Shown here: one piece after another, positions 17,945-25,695 of the stretch
Numbering within the stretch: position 1 is the stretch's first letter
Layout: each line of letters starts with the position of its first letter
Assembly: GCF_040790665.1 (NCBI RefSeq)
Contig: NZ_CP160849.1
Coordinates: 434,001 to 498,000 of the forward strand
Direction: 5' to 3'
Origin: Sulfitobacter pontiacus
Lineage (GTDB): Bacteria > Pseudomonadota > Alphaproteobacteria > Rhodobacterales > Rhodobacteraceae
Length of the DNA stretch: 64,000 bases
Notes under the pieces: model-generated
The model's database searches: none
What the model saw: the letters and a program-made list of their open reading frames with translations, nothing else
Told to the model about the DNA's origin: nothing
Program-made: the position numbers and the translations under genes

Positions 17945-18730
17945 CTAGTGCAGGATCGGCGGCTTTGACGGGTCAGAGCCGGGGGCCTCCATCCGCGGGG
18001 TTTTTTCCAGCGGGTCCATCTGAGGCAGATCAAAACGCAGCCCGACTTTCGACAGTTTTTCAACCGTCGGATCAGAGGGAGCGAAGAAGCCCACATCCAT
18101 CGCCCCCGCATCGATACCCGAGAATGTCAGCGCCTCGGAAGCGGCACGAACCAGCGCGTCTTGCGCGCGCGGGATGGCCCCGACAAAGCCCAGCAGATGC
18201 CCGCGCCCGCCGCCGGTATATTCAACCCCGACCAGCCACGCCCCTGCCGCCATGCCTGTGGCGGTCGCCAGCTTGGCATCAATCGCGGCAATCAGCGTTT
18301 CGGGCAGGCCCTTGGGCGGCAGAACACGGTCGATGCGCGCCTCGACCTCTCCGGCTTCATGGGCGAGTGTGTCGCGCAGCCAAGCCACGGCGCTGTCGGG
18401 CAGCAGGATCGCCGAAGGGGCGACATCCAGGTTCACCGCCATGCCAAGCGGTTGGCCATCCAGCATCCCCGCAATCGCGCGCCCGGACAGCGCCACATAG
18501 GGCGCGGGCTGCCCGACATAGGCCGCAAGCCGTTCGATCCGGTCAAAGACCAGCACATAGGCGTCCTCTAGCAGGACAGGGCTGACCTGATCGGCGTCCG
18601 GTTCGGCTTCGAGCAGCAGGAAAAGCTCCACATCGGCCATGCGTTCATAGAACCGCAGGCGGGCAGCGTCATCGCTTTCATCGGCCATCATGGCGGCATG
18701 GGCGATGTCCAGTGGCGTCGCTTCAGTCAT
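17945..18730 (-). CDS. SseB-like protein
   Basis: A 261-residue protein resembling SseB-family proteins (SseB N-terminal domain: acidic region FYERMADVELFLLLEAE followed by FDRIERLAAYVG and ALSGRAIAGML). The biochemical role is not known. ATG at 18730 starts MTEATPLD and overlaps the stop of the uracil-DNA glycosylase gene by 8 nt (ATGACTGA), which supports that start over one 3 codons upstream. The last 30 residues are Pro-rich and probably disordered. Confidence 0.7.
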   Translation of the reverse strand: MTEATPLDIAHAAMMADESDDAARLRFYERMADVELFLLLEAEPDADQVSPVLLEDAYVLVFDRIERLAAYVGQPAPYVALSGRAIAGMLDGQPLGMAVNLDVAPSAILLPDSAVAWLRDTLAHEAGEVEARIDRVLPPKGLPETLIAAIDAKLATATGMAAGAWLVGVEYTGGGRGHLLGFVGAIPRAQDALVRAASEALTFSGIDAGAMDVGFFAPSDPTVEKLSKVGLRFDLPQMDPLEKTPRMEAPGSDPSKPPILH

Positions 18731-19310
18731 CCAGTACATTCCTTACAGCAGCGCGGAGCCGGGGAAGCACGTCCTCCTCGAACCACGGATTTTTCTTGAG
18801 CCAACCGGTATTGCGCCACGAGGGATGAGGCAAGGCAAAGACGCCCTTCGGGTGGTTTTGCCAATCGGCAACGGCGCGGGTGACTGTGGTGAACCCGGGC
18901 AGGTGATAGCGCATGGCATAGGCCCCGATCAACACGGTCAACCGGACATCGGGCACGGTATCCAGTGCCCGGGCCCGCCATGTTTTCGCACAGATCGGCG
19001 GGGGCGGCAGATCGCTGCCCTTGGCGTCATAGCCCGGAAAGCAAAAGGCCATGGGGATGATCGCCACGCGGTTGCGGTCATAAAAGGTCGTCTCGTCCAC
19101 GCCCAGCCAGTCGCGCAACCGTTTGCCGGAGGCATCCCAGAAGGGGGTGTTCGCCTCGTGCACTTTCAACCCCGGCGCTTGCGAGGCGATCAGCAGCCGC
19201 GCGCCCGGTTGGAACCAGACCACCGGATTGGGCCGGTGCCCCGTCGCCGTAGCCGCAAAGCGGTCGGCGCAGAGGGTGCATTGGCTGAGTTCGGAGCGGA
19301 TGTCGGTCAT
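18723..19310 (-). CDS. Uracil-DNA glycosylase family protein (Fe-S type)
   Basis: Uracil-DNA glycosylase superfamily protein of 195 residues. Motif 1 is ASQAPG (residues 42-47) and motif 2 is LPHPSWRNTGW. Four cysteines, C11 and C14 near the N-terminus plus C90 and C107, are placed as in family 4/5 glycosylases that bind a 4Fe-4S cluster. Motif 1 departs from the GEAPG of family 4, so the base specificity is uncertain. ATG at 19310 (MTDIRSELSQC) is chosen; the open extension upstream runs into the ArsR operator region. It is co-transcribed with the SseB-like gene. Confidence 0.85.
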   Translation of the reverse strand: MTDIRSELSQCTLCADRFAATATGHRPNPVVWFQPGARLLIASQAPGLKVHEANTPFWDASGKRLRDWLGVDETTFYDRNRVAIIPMAFCFPGYDAKGSDLPPPPICAKTWRARALDTVPDVRLTVLIGAYAMRYHLPGFTTVTRAVADWQNHPKGVFALPHPSWRNTGWLKKNPWFEEDVLPRLRAAVRNVLDD

Positions 19311-19375
19311 GGGGGTAGACCTAAGCGGTGGCGCGCCGGTTTCAAAGGGGGCGGTGACGCGGTGGTGTCCAGCAC

Positions 19376-19399
19376 TCATTTCGAGACATTTCGAAATGA
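19376..19399. promoter_or_regulatory. Inverted-repeat operator upstream of arsR/CDF
   Basis: TCATTTCGA-N6-TCGAAATGA is a perfect 9-bp inverted repeat (19376-19384 and 19391-19399). It directly precedes a TTGACA -35 element and is a likely binding site for the ArsR-type repressor encoded next. Confidence 0.7.
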
Positions 19400-19401
19400 A
19401 C

Positions 19402-19429
19402 TTGACACGACCAATCATTTCTATATTTC
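19402..19429 (+). promoter_or_regulatory. Promoter of the arsR-CDF operon
   Basis: Consensus TTGACA (19402-19407) is followed after 16 nt by TATTTC (19424-19429), close to the start codon at 19437. The untranslated leader would be very short. Confidence 0.45.
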
Positions 19430-19436
19430 TAAAAAC

Positions 19437-19781
19437 ATGAAAATGAATCCCGCCTCCCCCCATGACCTTGCCTTGGCTGCTGCGCGCTTTGCCGCGCTCG
19501 GGTCAGAACAACGTTTGCAAGTTCTCCGTTTGCTGGTGCGCGCAGGCCCTGACGGGCTGACCATCGGCACGCTGGGTGATCGCGCGGGCATCACCGGGTC
19601 GACGCTGACCCATCATCTGAAACTGCTTGTGGCCGCGGGGCTGGTGCGCCAGCAGCGGCAGGGGCGTAGCACCATTTGCGCGGCGGTATCCCATGACGCG
19701 GTACAGGATCTGACCGAGTTCCTGATGACAGAGTGTTGCGCCGACGCCGCGGTACCCTGCCCTGATCATCCCCACGGTTAA
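19437..19781 (+). CDS. ArsR family metal-responsive repressor
   Basis: Winged-helix ArsR/SmtB repressor of 114 residues. The recognition helix region is GITGSTLTHHLKLLVAAGLV, followed by the beta-wing RQGRSTI. The C-terminus holds a cluster TECC, PCPDHPHG with three Cys and two His, a plausible metal-sensing site. Two ATG codons (19437, 19443) could serve as start. It is followed after 25 nt by a CDF exporter, so it probably represses that gene and itself in the absence of metal. The metal (Zn, Co, Cd or Ni) cannot be assigned by eye. Confidence 0.88.
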   Translation: MKMNPASPHDLALAAARFAALGSEQRLQVLRLLVRAGPDGLTIGTLGDRAGITGSTLTHHLKLLVAAGLVRQQRQGRSTICAAVSHDAVQDLTEFLMTECCADAAVPCPDHPHG

Positions 19782-19806
19782 CACCACAGATAGCGAAAGT
19801 CCCCCC

Positions 19807-20709
19807 ATGTCACACGGTCACCACCATCACGTCGATCCCGACAGCGGCGACGGCAAGATTGCCCTCGCGGTGGCGATCAACCTCGGCCTCACGGTCGCGC
19901 AGGTCATCGGCGGGATCGTGGCGGGCAGCCTGTCGCTGATCGCCGATGCGCTACACAACTTCAGCGACGCCATCGCGCTGATCATCGCCTTTGCCGCGCG
20001 CAAGATCGCCCGCCGTCCAGCCAATGCAGATATGACCTTTGGCTACGGCCGGATCGAGGCGGTGGCGGCGCTGATCAACTATACCACGTTGATCGTGATC
20101 GGCCTGTATCTGGTCTATGAGGCCGCGATGCGCTTTGCCAATCCCGAACCCGTGGCGGGCTGGATCGTGGTGATCGTCGCCGGCATCGCCTTGCTGGTGG
20201 ATCTGGGCACCGCCGCGTTGACCTTTCGCGCATCGAAATCCAGCGTGAACATCCGCGCGGCCTTTTTGCACAATGTGGCCGATGCCTTGGGGTCGGTTGC
20301 CGTGATTGTGGCGGGGACGCTGATGATCCTGTTCGGCTGGGCTTGGGTGGACCCATTGGCCACGCTGCTGATTGCCGGATACATCCTTTGGCAATCCGCG
20401 ACCGAACTGCCGCAGGTGGCGCGGATCTTGATGCTTGCCTCGCCCGATGCGCTGCGCACCGAAGACGTGATCGCGGCGCTGCGCGACCAGCCCGGTGTTG
20501 CAGACGTCCATCATGTGCACCTGTGGCTGATGGAGGAACACGGCGCGGCCTTTGACGCCCATATCGTCGCCGCACAAGGCACCGACCCAAGCGCCCTGCG
20601 CCACGCCTTGAAATCCTATCTGAAGTCCGAGTTCGATCTGAACCACGTCACGCTCGAGCTTGAGACCCAGGATGCCCGTTGCCACGATGCCAAGGTGATC
20701 GGTCACTAA
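19807..20709 (+). CDS. Cation diffusion facilitator (metal exporter)
   Basis: CDF-family divalent cation/proton antiporter, 300 residues, inner membrane. It begins with a His-rich stretch (HGHHHH, residues 3-8) and has six hydrophobic segments. The two transmembrane metal ligand pairs read HNFSD and HNVAD (HxxxD), characteristic of Zn2+-type CDFs, and a cytoplasmic C-terminal domain has VHHVHLWLMEE. It forms an operon with the ArsR gene upstream. Confidence 0.93.
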   Translation: MSHGHHHHVDPDSGDGKIALAVAINLGLTVAQVIGGIVAGSLSLIADALHNFSDAIALIIAFAARKIARRPANADMTFGYGRIEAVAALINYTTLIVIGLYLVYEAAMRFANPEPVAGWIVVIVAGIALLVDLGTAALTFRASKSSVNIRAAFLHNVADALGSVAVIVAGTLMILFGWAWVDPLATLLIAGYILWQSATELPQVARILMLASPDALRTEDVIAALRDQPGVADVHHVHLWLMEEHGAAFDAHIVAAQGTDPSALRHALKSYLKSEFDLNHVTLELETQDARCHDAKVIGH

Positions 20710-20797
20710 CCCCCGCACCCCTCGACCTTTCGTATAGCGCGCCCTGCAAACCATCGCCGATGGCACTGCCTTCGGGCGCGTGGGTCGTTTTGGCTCC

Positions 20798-20827
20798 TTG
20801 TAAATTCGGCCTCAACTACGACATAAT
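20798..20827 (+). promoter_or_regulatory. Candidate promoter of the capsule export operon
   Basis: TTGTAA (20798-20803) and CATAAT (20822-20827) are spaced 18 nt in an AT-rich pocket about 85 nt upstream of kpsT. Confidence 0.4.
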
Positions 20828-20911
20828 ATAGTCAAAATAGAGGGCTAGACACCGCCCAAGGCTCGGGAAACAGGGCGCGACATACCCGCAACAGCACCAA
20901 TCGGAGCAGGC

Positions 20912-21571
20912 ATGCTGGAATTCGACAACGTCTCCAAGTCCTTTTGGACTGGCACGCAACACAAGGTCATTCTCGACCATGTGTCATTTCGCGTGGATTT
21001 GGGGCATTCCCTTGGCATCCTCGCCCCGAACGGCACCGGCAAGACGACCCTCATCAATATGATGGCGGGGCTGGAAAAGCCGGACGAAGGTGAAATCAGA
21101 CGCGGCTGCAACATCAGCTTCCCGCTGGGGTTCATGGGCGGTGTCGTCAACAAGGTTTCCGCGGTAGAGAATGCCCGCTATATTGCCCGTCTCTATGGGC
21201 TGGACCCTGACTACGTCGAAAGCTTTTGTCGCTGGCTGTGTGGGTTGGGGGAATATTTTGACCAGCCCGTCGGGACATATTCGGCCGGGATGAAATCACG
21301 GTTTTCGTTTTCACTGCTGCTTGCGCTTGATTTCGACATCTATTTGATCGACGAAGGCATGCCGAGCACCACAGATGTGGAGTTCAACCGCAAGGCGGGC
21401 GAAATTCTGCAAGAACGGCTGCGCACGACGACGATCATCATCGTTTCGCACCAAGCCGAGACGTTGGAACAATTCGCGCGGTCCGCTGCTGTCTTGCTTG
21501 GCGGAAAGCTACATATCTTCGACACCTTGGAAGAGGCCAAACAGCTTTATGACTACGAAACCCAAGGCTAG
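20912..21571 (+). CDS. kpsT: Capsule polysaccharide ABC exporter ATPase, KpsT-type
   Basis: ATP-binding subunit of a group-2-like capsule/KDO-linked polysaccharide exporter, 219 residues. Walker A reads APNGTGKTT, the signature is the polysaccharide-exporter variant YSAGMKSRFSFSLLLALDF, and Walker B is IYLIDEGM. These divergent motifs are typical of KpsT. GGAG precedes the ATG. The frame overlaps kpsE by 23 nt. The permease partner (kpsM) is not in this operon or elsewhere in the window. Confidence 0.9.
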   Translation: MLEFDNVSKSFWTGTQHKVILDHVSFRVDLGHSLGILAPNGTGKTTLINMMAGLEKPDEGEIRRGCNISFPLGFMGGVVNKVSAVENARYIARLYGLDPDYVESFCRWLCGLGEYFDQPVGTYSAGMKSRFSFSLLLALDFDIYLIDEGMPSTTDVEFNRKAGEILQERLRTTTIIIVSHQAETLEQFARSAAVLLGGKLHIFDTLEEAKQLYDYETQG

Positions 21572-23258
21572 AAAATTCCGCATCAAACGTGCGACCCCTG
21601 CTGCGGCCCCCAAGGGGAACGATGCGGTCGAACGTGATGCCCCCGCGTCAGCCACGCCAAAGCCGCAGGCCCCTGACGCGCCACGCGCTGCGGCTGCATC
21701 ACGCGGCGAAGCACCGAAAGCTGCAGCGCCCAGCCAAGCTGCCGCTGCCTCCGCTGCGCGCCCGACCCCGCCCTCCGACGCCCGCAGCGGCGAGGTGTCA
21801 TCAGCGACCGAAGTCAGTGGAGAGCAGGACATCGACGCGATCCGCCGCGAAGGGCTGACCGGCCGCCAGCTGCGCATGGCCCGTCGCGTGGCGCAAAAAC
21901 ACGGGCTTGCCCCGACCTCTGACTTCGATGCGGTGCGGTTGCTGCGCGCCGAAGGGATCGACCCGTTCCAACGCTCCAACATGCTGGAACTGGTCGTTCC
22001 TCAGGACAAGCAATCCACCGGCACGGCACTGCAAAAAGGGCGCATCCAGCTTCCCCAGACAGTCCCTGCCGGGGGGCGCAATCTGCCCTCGACCGACGTT
22101 AATCCGATGGAACGCCGCATGCGCGAGATCTCGGACATCCAGCGTGACATCACCAAGCGCCGCCGTCGCAAGATGGGGCTGCTTATGGTGCGTCTGGCGT
22201 TCTTTGTCGGGCTGCCCACAATCATGGGCGGGTATTATTTCTACAACATCGCCACGCCGATGTATGCGACAGACAGCCAGTTCCTGATTATCCAGAACGA
22301 AGGCACGGGCGGGCTTGGCCCCCTTGGCGGACTGCTGCCGACGCAATTTGCCAACTCTGCCGATAGTATCGCGACACAAAGCTACCTGCAGTCAAAAGAC
22401 GCGATGCTGCGGCTGGACCGTGATGTCGGCTTTATGAAGCATTTCTCGGACCCGGCCATCGACCCGATCCAGCGGATGAACCCTGACGCGTCGAACGAGG
22501 AAGCGTATAAACACTATAAAGACAACGTTAAAATCGGATACGATCCGACCGAAGGCATGATCCGGATGGAGGTGATTGCCGCCGATCCCGAGGTCGCGAA
22601 AGACTTTTCCGAACACCTGCTGGAATATGCCGAAGAACGCGTGAACGCCCTGTCGCAGCAAAAGCGCGAAGATGGCATGCGCGACGCCCGCGAAGCCTAT
22701 GAGCAGACGGTCGCCAAACGCCGCGAGGCGCAGGAAGCGCTGATCAAGCTGCAGGTCGACAACGGGGTGGACCCGCAGGCGGTGATCGCATCGATCCGCG
22801 GGCAGATCACCAATTATGAAACCTTGCTGCTGGAAAAAGAGCTTGAACTTGCCGCCCTGCTCGACAACCCGCGCCCGAACCGCGCCAAGGTGGACGGCGC
22901 CCAAGGCGACGTGCGCCGGCTTAGCGCACAGCTGGACAAGCTGAACGAACGCATGAACAGCGCGACCGAGGGCACCAACTCGCTTGCACAACAAGCGGTC
23001 AGCTTGCAACTGGCGCAGGCCGATCTGGCCGCGGCAGATGCCGCCTTGCAGGCGTCCCAGACCCAGATGGAACAAGCCCGAACAGAGGCCAGCCGTCAGG
23101 TCCGCTATCTGACCGTCGCGGTGCGTCCGGTGGCGTCGCAAAGCGCCTCATACCCACGCAAGTTCGAGAACACGATTTTGACATTCCTGATCTTTGCGGG
23201 CATCTACCTCATGCTATCGCTGACCTCCTCTATTCTGAAAGAACAGGTAACAAAATGA
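21549..23258 (+). CDS. kpsE: Capsule export inner-membrane protein, KpsE-type
   Basis: KpsE/Wza-linked polysaccharide co-polymerase family protein, 569 residues; it spans the periplasm and couples the ABC exporter to the outer membrane. The first about 90 residues are a low-complexity Ala/Pro linker, followed by a small helical module (EGLTGRQLRMARRVAQKHGL), a membrane segment (VRLAFFVGLPTIMGGYYFY), a periplasmic coiled coil and a final membrane segment (TILTFLIFAGIYLMLSL). ATG at 21549 is chosen because it gives the coupled overlap with kpsT; the open frame upstream is kpsT in another phase. The stop overlaps kdsA (ATGA). Confidence 0.85.
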   Translation: MTTKPKARKFRIKRATPAAAPKGNDAVERDAPASATPKPQAPDAPRAAAASRGEAPKAAAPSQAAAASAARPTPPSDARSGEVSSATEVSGEQDIDAIRREGLTGRQLRMARRVAQKHGLAPTSDFDAVRLLRAEGIDPFQRSNMLELVVPQDKQSTGTALQKGRIQLPQTVPAGGRNLPSTDVNPMERRMREISDIQRDITKRRRRKMGLLMVRLAFFVGLPTIMGGYYFYNIATPMYATDSQFLIIQNEGTGGLGPLGGLLPTQFANSADSIATQSYLQSKDAMLRLDRDVGFMKHFSDPAIDPIQRMNPDASNEEAYKHYKDNVKIGYDPTEGMIRMEVIAADPEVAKDFSEHLLEYAEERVNALSQQKREDGMRDAREAYEQTVAKRREAQEALIKLQVDNGVDPQAVIASIRGQITNYETLLLEKELELAALLDNPRPNRAKVDGAQGDVRRLSAQLDKLNERMNSATEGTNSLAQQAVSLQLAQADLAAADAALQASQTQMEQARTEASRQVRYLTVAVRPVASQSASYPRKFENTILTFLIFAGIYLMLSLTSSILKEQVTK

Positions 23259-24088
23259 CCCAAGTCACCGTTGGAAATGTCGTCATCGGGAATGATCGCC
23301 CGCTGACGGTGATCGCAGGCCCCTGCCAGCTGGAAAGCGAAACCCACGCCCAGATGATCGCCGGCCAGATGAAAGAGGCATGCGACGCCGTGGGCGCCCA
23401 GTTCGTGTTCAAGGCGAGCTATGACAAAGCCAACCGCACCTCCCTTGGCGGTAAACGCGGGCTTGGCATCGACGAAGGTCTGGCTGTGCTGCAATCGGTG
23501 GGCAAATCCATCGGCGTGCCCGTCCTGACCGACGTGCATACCGAAGCGCAATGCGCCATCGCGGCCGAGGCTGTCGACATCCTGCAAATCCCCGCCTTCC
23601 TGTGCCGCCAGACCGATATGCTGCTGGCCGCGGGCAATACGGGCAAGGTTGTGAACGTCAAAAAAGGTCAGTTTCTGGCACCGTGGGATATGCCAAACGT
23701 CGTCGCCAAGATCGAATCCACCGGTAACAAGCGCATCCTGCTGACCGAACGCGGCACCTCCTTTGGCTACAACACGCTGGTCGCTGACATGCGCAGCCTG
23801 CCGCAGATGGCGCAAACCGGATACCCTGTCGTCATGGACGCGACCCATTCAGTCCAGCAGCCCGGCGGGCAAGGTGGCTCCAGCGGCGGACAGCGCGAGT
23901 TCGCCCCCGTCATGGCGCGCGCAGCGGTCGCGATTGGCGTAGGCGCGGTATTCATTGAAACCCACGAAGACCCGGACAACGCACCGTCGGACGGGCCGAA
24001 CATGATCTATCTGGATCAGATGCCTTCGCTGGTTGCGTCGTTGATGAAATTCGACGCGCTGGCCAAGGAATACCCCCTCACCTTCTAA
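23255..24088 (+). CDS. kdsA: 3-deoxy-8-phosphooctulonate synthase
   Basis: KDO-8-phosphate synthase condenses PEP with arabinose-5-phosphate, supplying KDO for lipopolysaccharide and KDO-linked capsule. The 277-residue protein has IAGPCQLES, FKASYDKANRTS, LTDVHTE, QIPAFLCRQTD and ATHSVQQPGG. Cys at position 24 (where E. coli has Asn) predicts the metal-dependent class. It is translationally coupled to kpsE, linking sugar supply to capsule export. Confidence 0.96.
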   Translation: MTQVTVGNVVIGNDRPLTVIAGPCQLESETHAQMIAGQMKEACDAVGAQFVFKASYDKANRTSLGGKRGLGIDEGLAVLQSVGKSIGVPVLTDVHTEAQCAIAAEAVDILQIPAFLCRQTDMLLAAGNTGKVVNVKKGQFLAPWDMPNVVAKIESTGNKRILLTERGTSFGYNTLVADMRSLPQMAQTGYPVVMDATHSVQQPGGQGGSSGGQREFAPVMARAAVAIGVGAVFIETHEDPDNAPSDGPNMIYLDQMPSLVASLMKFDALAKEYPLTF

Positions 24089-24106
24089 GGGGCCATCCTG
24101 CCAATA

Positions 24107-24751
24107 CTAGACCTTCGCGGCGTTTCCGAATGCCGCGATCAGCCCCGCGTCCTTTACACCCGGCACACTTTCCACACCGGAAGAGACATCTACCTGCCGT
24201 GCCCCGGTCATACGGGCGGCCTGAGCCACATTGTCAGGGGTCAGCCCCCCTGCCAGCATCCACGGCTTGTCCCATGTGCGATCTGCGATCAGGCGCCAGT
24301 CAAACGACAATCCATTGCCACCGGGCAGCGCGGCCCCTTTGGGCGGTTTCGCGTCGATCAGGATCTGGTCCGCCACGGCCATATAGGCATCAATCTGTGG
24401 CAGGTCATCTGCATCGGCCACACCGACCGCTTTCATCACCGGCAGCCCATAGCGCGCCTTGACCTCGACGACACGCTCGGGCGTTTCCTTGCCGTGTAGC
24501 TGCAGCATATCAATAGGCACAGCGGCCGTCAGCGCATCCAGAAAGGCGTCATCCGCGTTGACCGTCAACGCGACCTTACACAGCCCCATTGGCACCTCTA
24601 CAGCCAGTTCAGCGGCTTGAGCAATCGTGACGTGCCGAGGGGATTTTTCAAAGAAGACAAAGCCGACATAGCGCGCACCGGCCGCAGCGGCCGCCGCAAT
24701 ATCCTGCGTGCTGCGCAAGCCGCAGAATTTCACGTGCAAATTTTGGGTCAT
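24107..24751 (-). CDS. trpF: Phosphoribosylanthranilate isomerase
   Basis: Third step of tryptophan synthesis, a TIM-barrel enzyme of 214 residues. The catalytic Cys lies in HVKFCGLRS, and the general-acid Asp region reads [16 protein letters not shown] forms the phosphate site. trpB is not adjacent in the window; upstream on the same strand are lapA and ihfB, an arrangement usual in Rhodobacteraceae. It is convergent with kdsA. Confidence 0.95.
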   Translation of the reverse strand: MTQNLHVKFCGLRSTQDIAAAAAAGARYVGFVFFEKSPRHVTIAQAAELAVEVPMGLCKVALTVNADDAFLDALTAAVPIDMLQLHGKETPERVVEVKARYGLPVMKAVGVADADDLPQIDAYMAVADQILIDAKPPKGAALPGGNGLSFDWRLIADRTWDKPWMLAGGLTPDNVAQAARMTGARQVDVSSGVESVPGVKDAGLIAAFGNAAKV

Positions 24752-24785
24752 CGGATACTTCCTGCGCTAAGGGGCATAGGCCCGC

Positions 24786-25136
24786 TTAGCTTGCTTGATC
24801 CAGCAGCGCCAGAACCTCGTCCTGGTCCTGATACTTCTCGCCCTTCAGGCGTGCGACTTCACGTTCCAGCCGGCGCATTTCGCGGGCCTGACGTGCGGCT
24901 TCGGCACGCTGGCCGTATTCGCGGATCCACTCCCAGACGAAACCCACCAGCAGACCGGCGATGATGCTGCCCAGAATAACAAGGAACAGCGGCACCTGAA
25001 TTTCAGGGTTCAACGCGAACCAGCCCGATACCTCGGTCGGTAGCAACTTCAGCGACACCATAGACCGGTTGGCCAAGGCAACCGCGATCAGTGCAATGGC
25101 GAAGATTGCGATGCAGAGGTAGCGAACATAACGCAT
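24786..25136 (-). CDS. lapA: LapA family membrane protein
   Basis: A 116-residue LapA/DUF1049 protein with two membrane helices (YLCIAIFAIALIAVALANRS and VPLFLVILGSIIAGLLVGFV) and a cytoplasmic basic coiled coil (AARQAREMRRLEREVARLK). In enterobacteria LapA works with LapB in lipopolysaccharide assembly; no lapB follows here. The ATG overlaps the ihfB stop by one base (TAATG). Confidence 0.85.
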   Translation of the reverse strand: MRYVRYLCIAIFAIALIAVALANRSMVSLKLLPTEVSGWFALNPEIQVPLFLVILGSIIAGLLVGFVWEWIREYGQRAEAARQAREMRRLEREVARLKGEKYQDQDEVLALLDQAS

Positions 25137-25420
25137 TAGGAATTCCCGTTTAAACGATCTCTAAGCAGTTTACCGGTCTTGAAGAACGGCACGTGCTTTT
25201 CTTCTACATGAACCGTTTCCCCAGTGCGAGGGTTCCGGCCCACACGGGCGTCACGTTTTTTCACTGAAAAGGCACCAAAACCGCGCAGCTCTACCCGATC
25301 ACCATCGGACATCGCGCCGGTGATCTCTTCGAAGATGGTATTTACGATCCGTTCCACGTCGCGCTGATAGAGATGGGGATTGTCGTCGGCAATCTTCTGG
25401 ATCAGTTCTGACCGGATCAT
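25136..25420 (-). CDS. ihfB: Integration host factor subunit beta
   Basis: HU/IHF family DNA-bending protein, 94 residues. [21 protein letters not shown] is the DNA-contacting beta arm, and [17 protein letters not shown] is the typical IHF-beta dimer helix region. GGAGG lies upstream of the ATG. Location directly downstream of rpsA is the conserved place for ihfB. It is separated from rpsA by a terminator. Confidence 0.95.
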   Translation of the reverse strand: MIRSELIQKIADDNPHLYQRDVERIVNTIFEEITGAMSDGDRVELRGFGAFSVKKRDARVGRNPRTGETVHVEEKHVPFFKTGKLLRDRLNGNS

Positions 25421-25636
25421 TTAACGTCCTCCGAGGTGCGCAATTAATGTCTTAACTAGATGGGACTATAGCAAACCAAACGCGTTCGTGAAGTCATGCA
25501 TATTTCTATTATTGCGATTAAGTAGCGGGAAGTCGCTGTTTTCCAGTCATTTTTTAGTCACATTTCACGCAACCACCCGGAACAGCGCTGCCAGCCGCCC
25601 TTCCTTGCCCCTCGCCACAGATTGCGATTCGCAACG

Positions 25637-25671
25637 AAAAAGGGCCCCGCAGTCTGCACTGCGAGGCCCCT
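25637..25671 (-). terminator. rpsA terminator
   Basis: On the minus strand a GC-rich hairpin with CGCAGT/ACTGCG plus GGCCC pairing (25641-25671) is followed by TTTTT. It lies between rpsA and ihfB. Confidence 0.85.
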
Positions 25672-25695
25672 GATCTGTGCAACAAGCGCTAAGGC

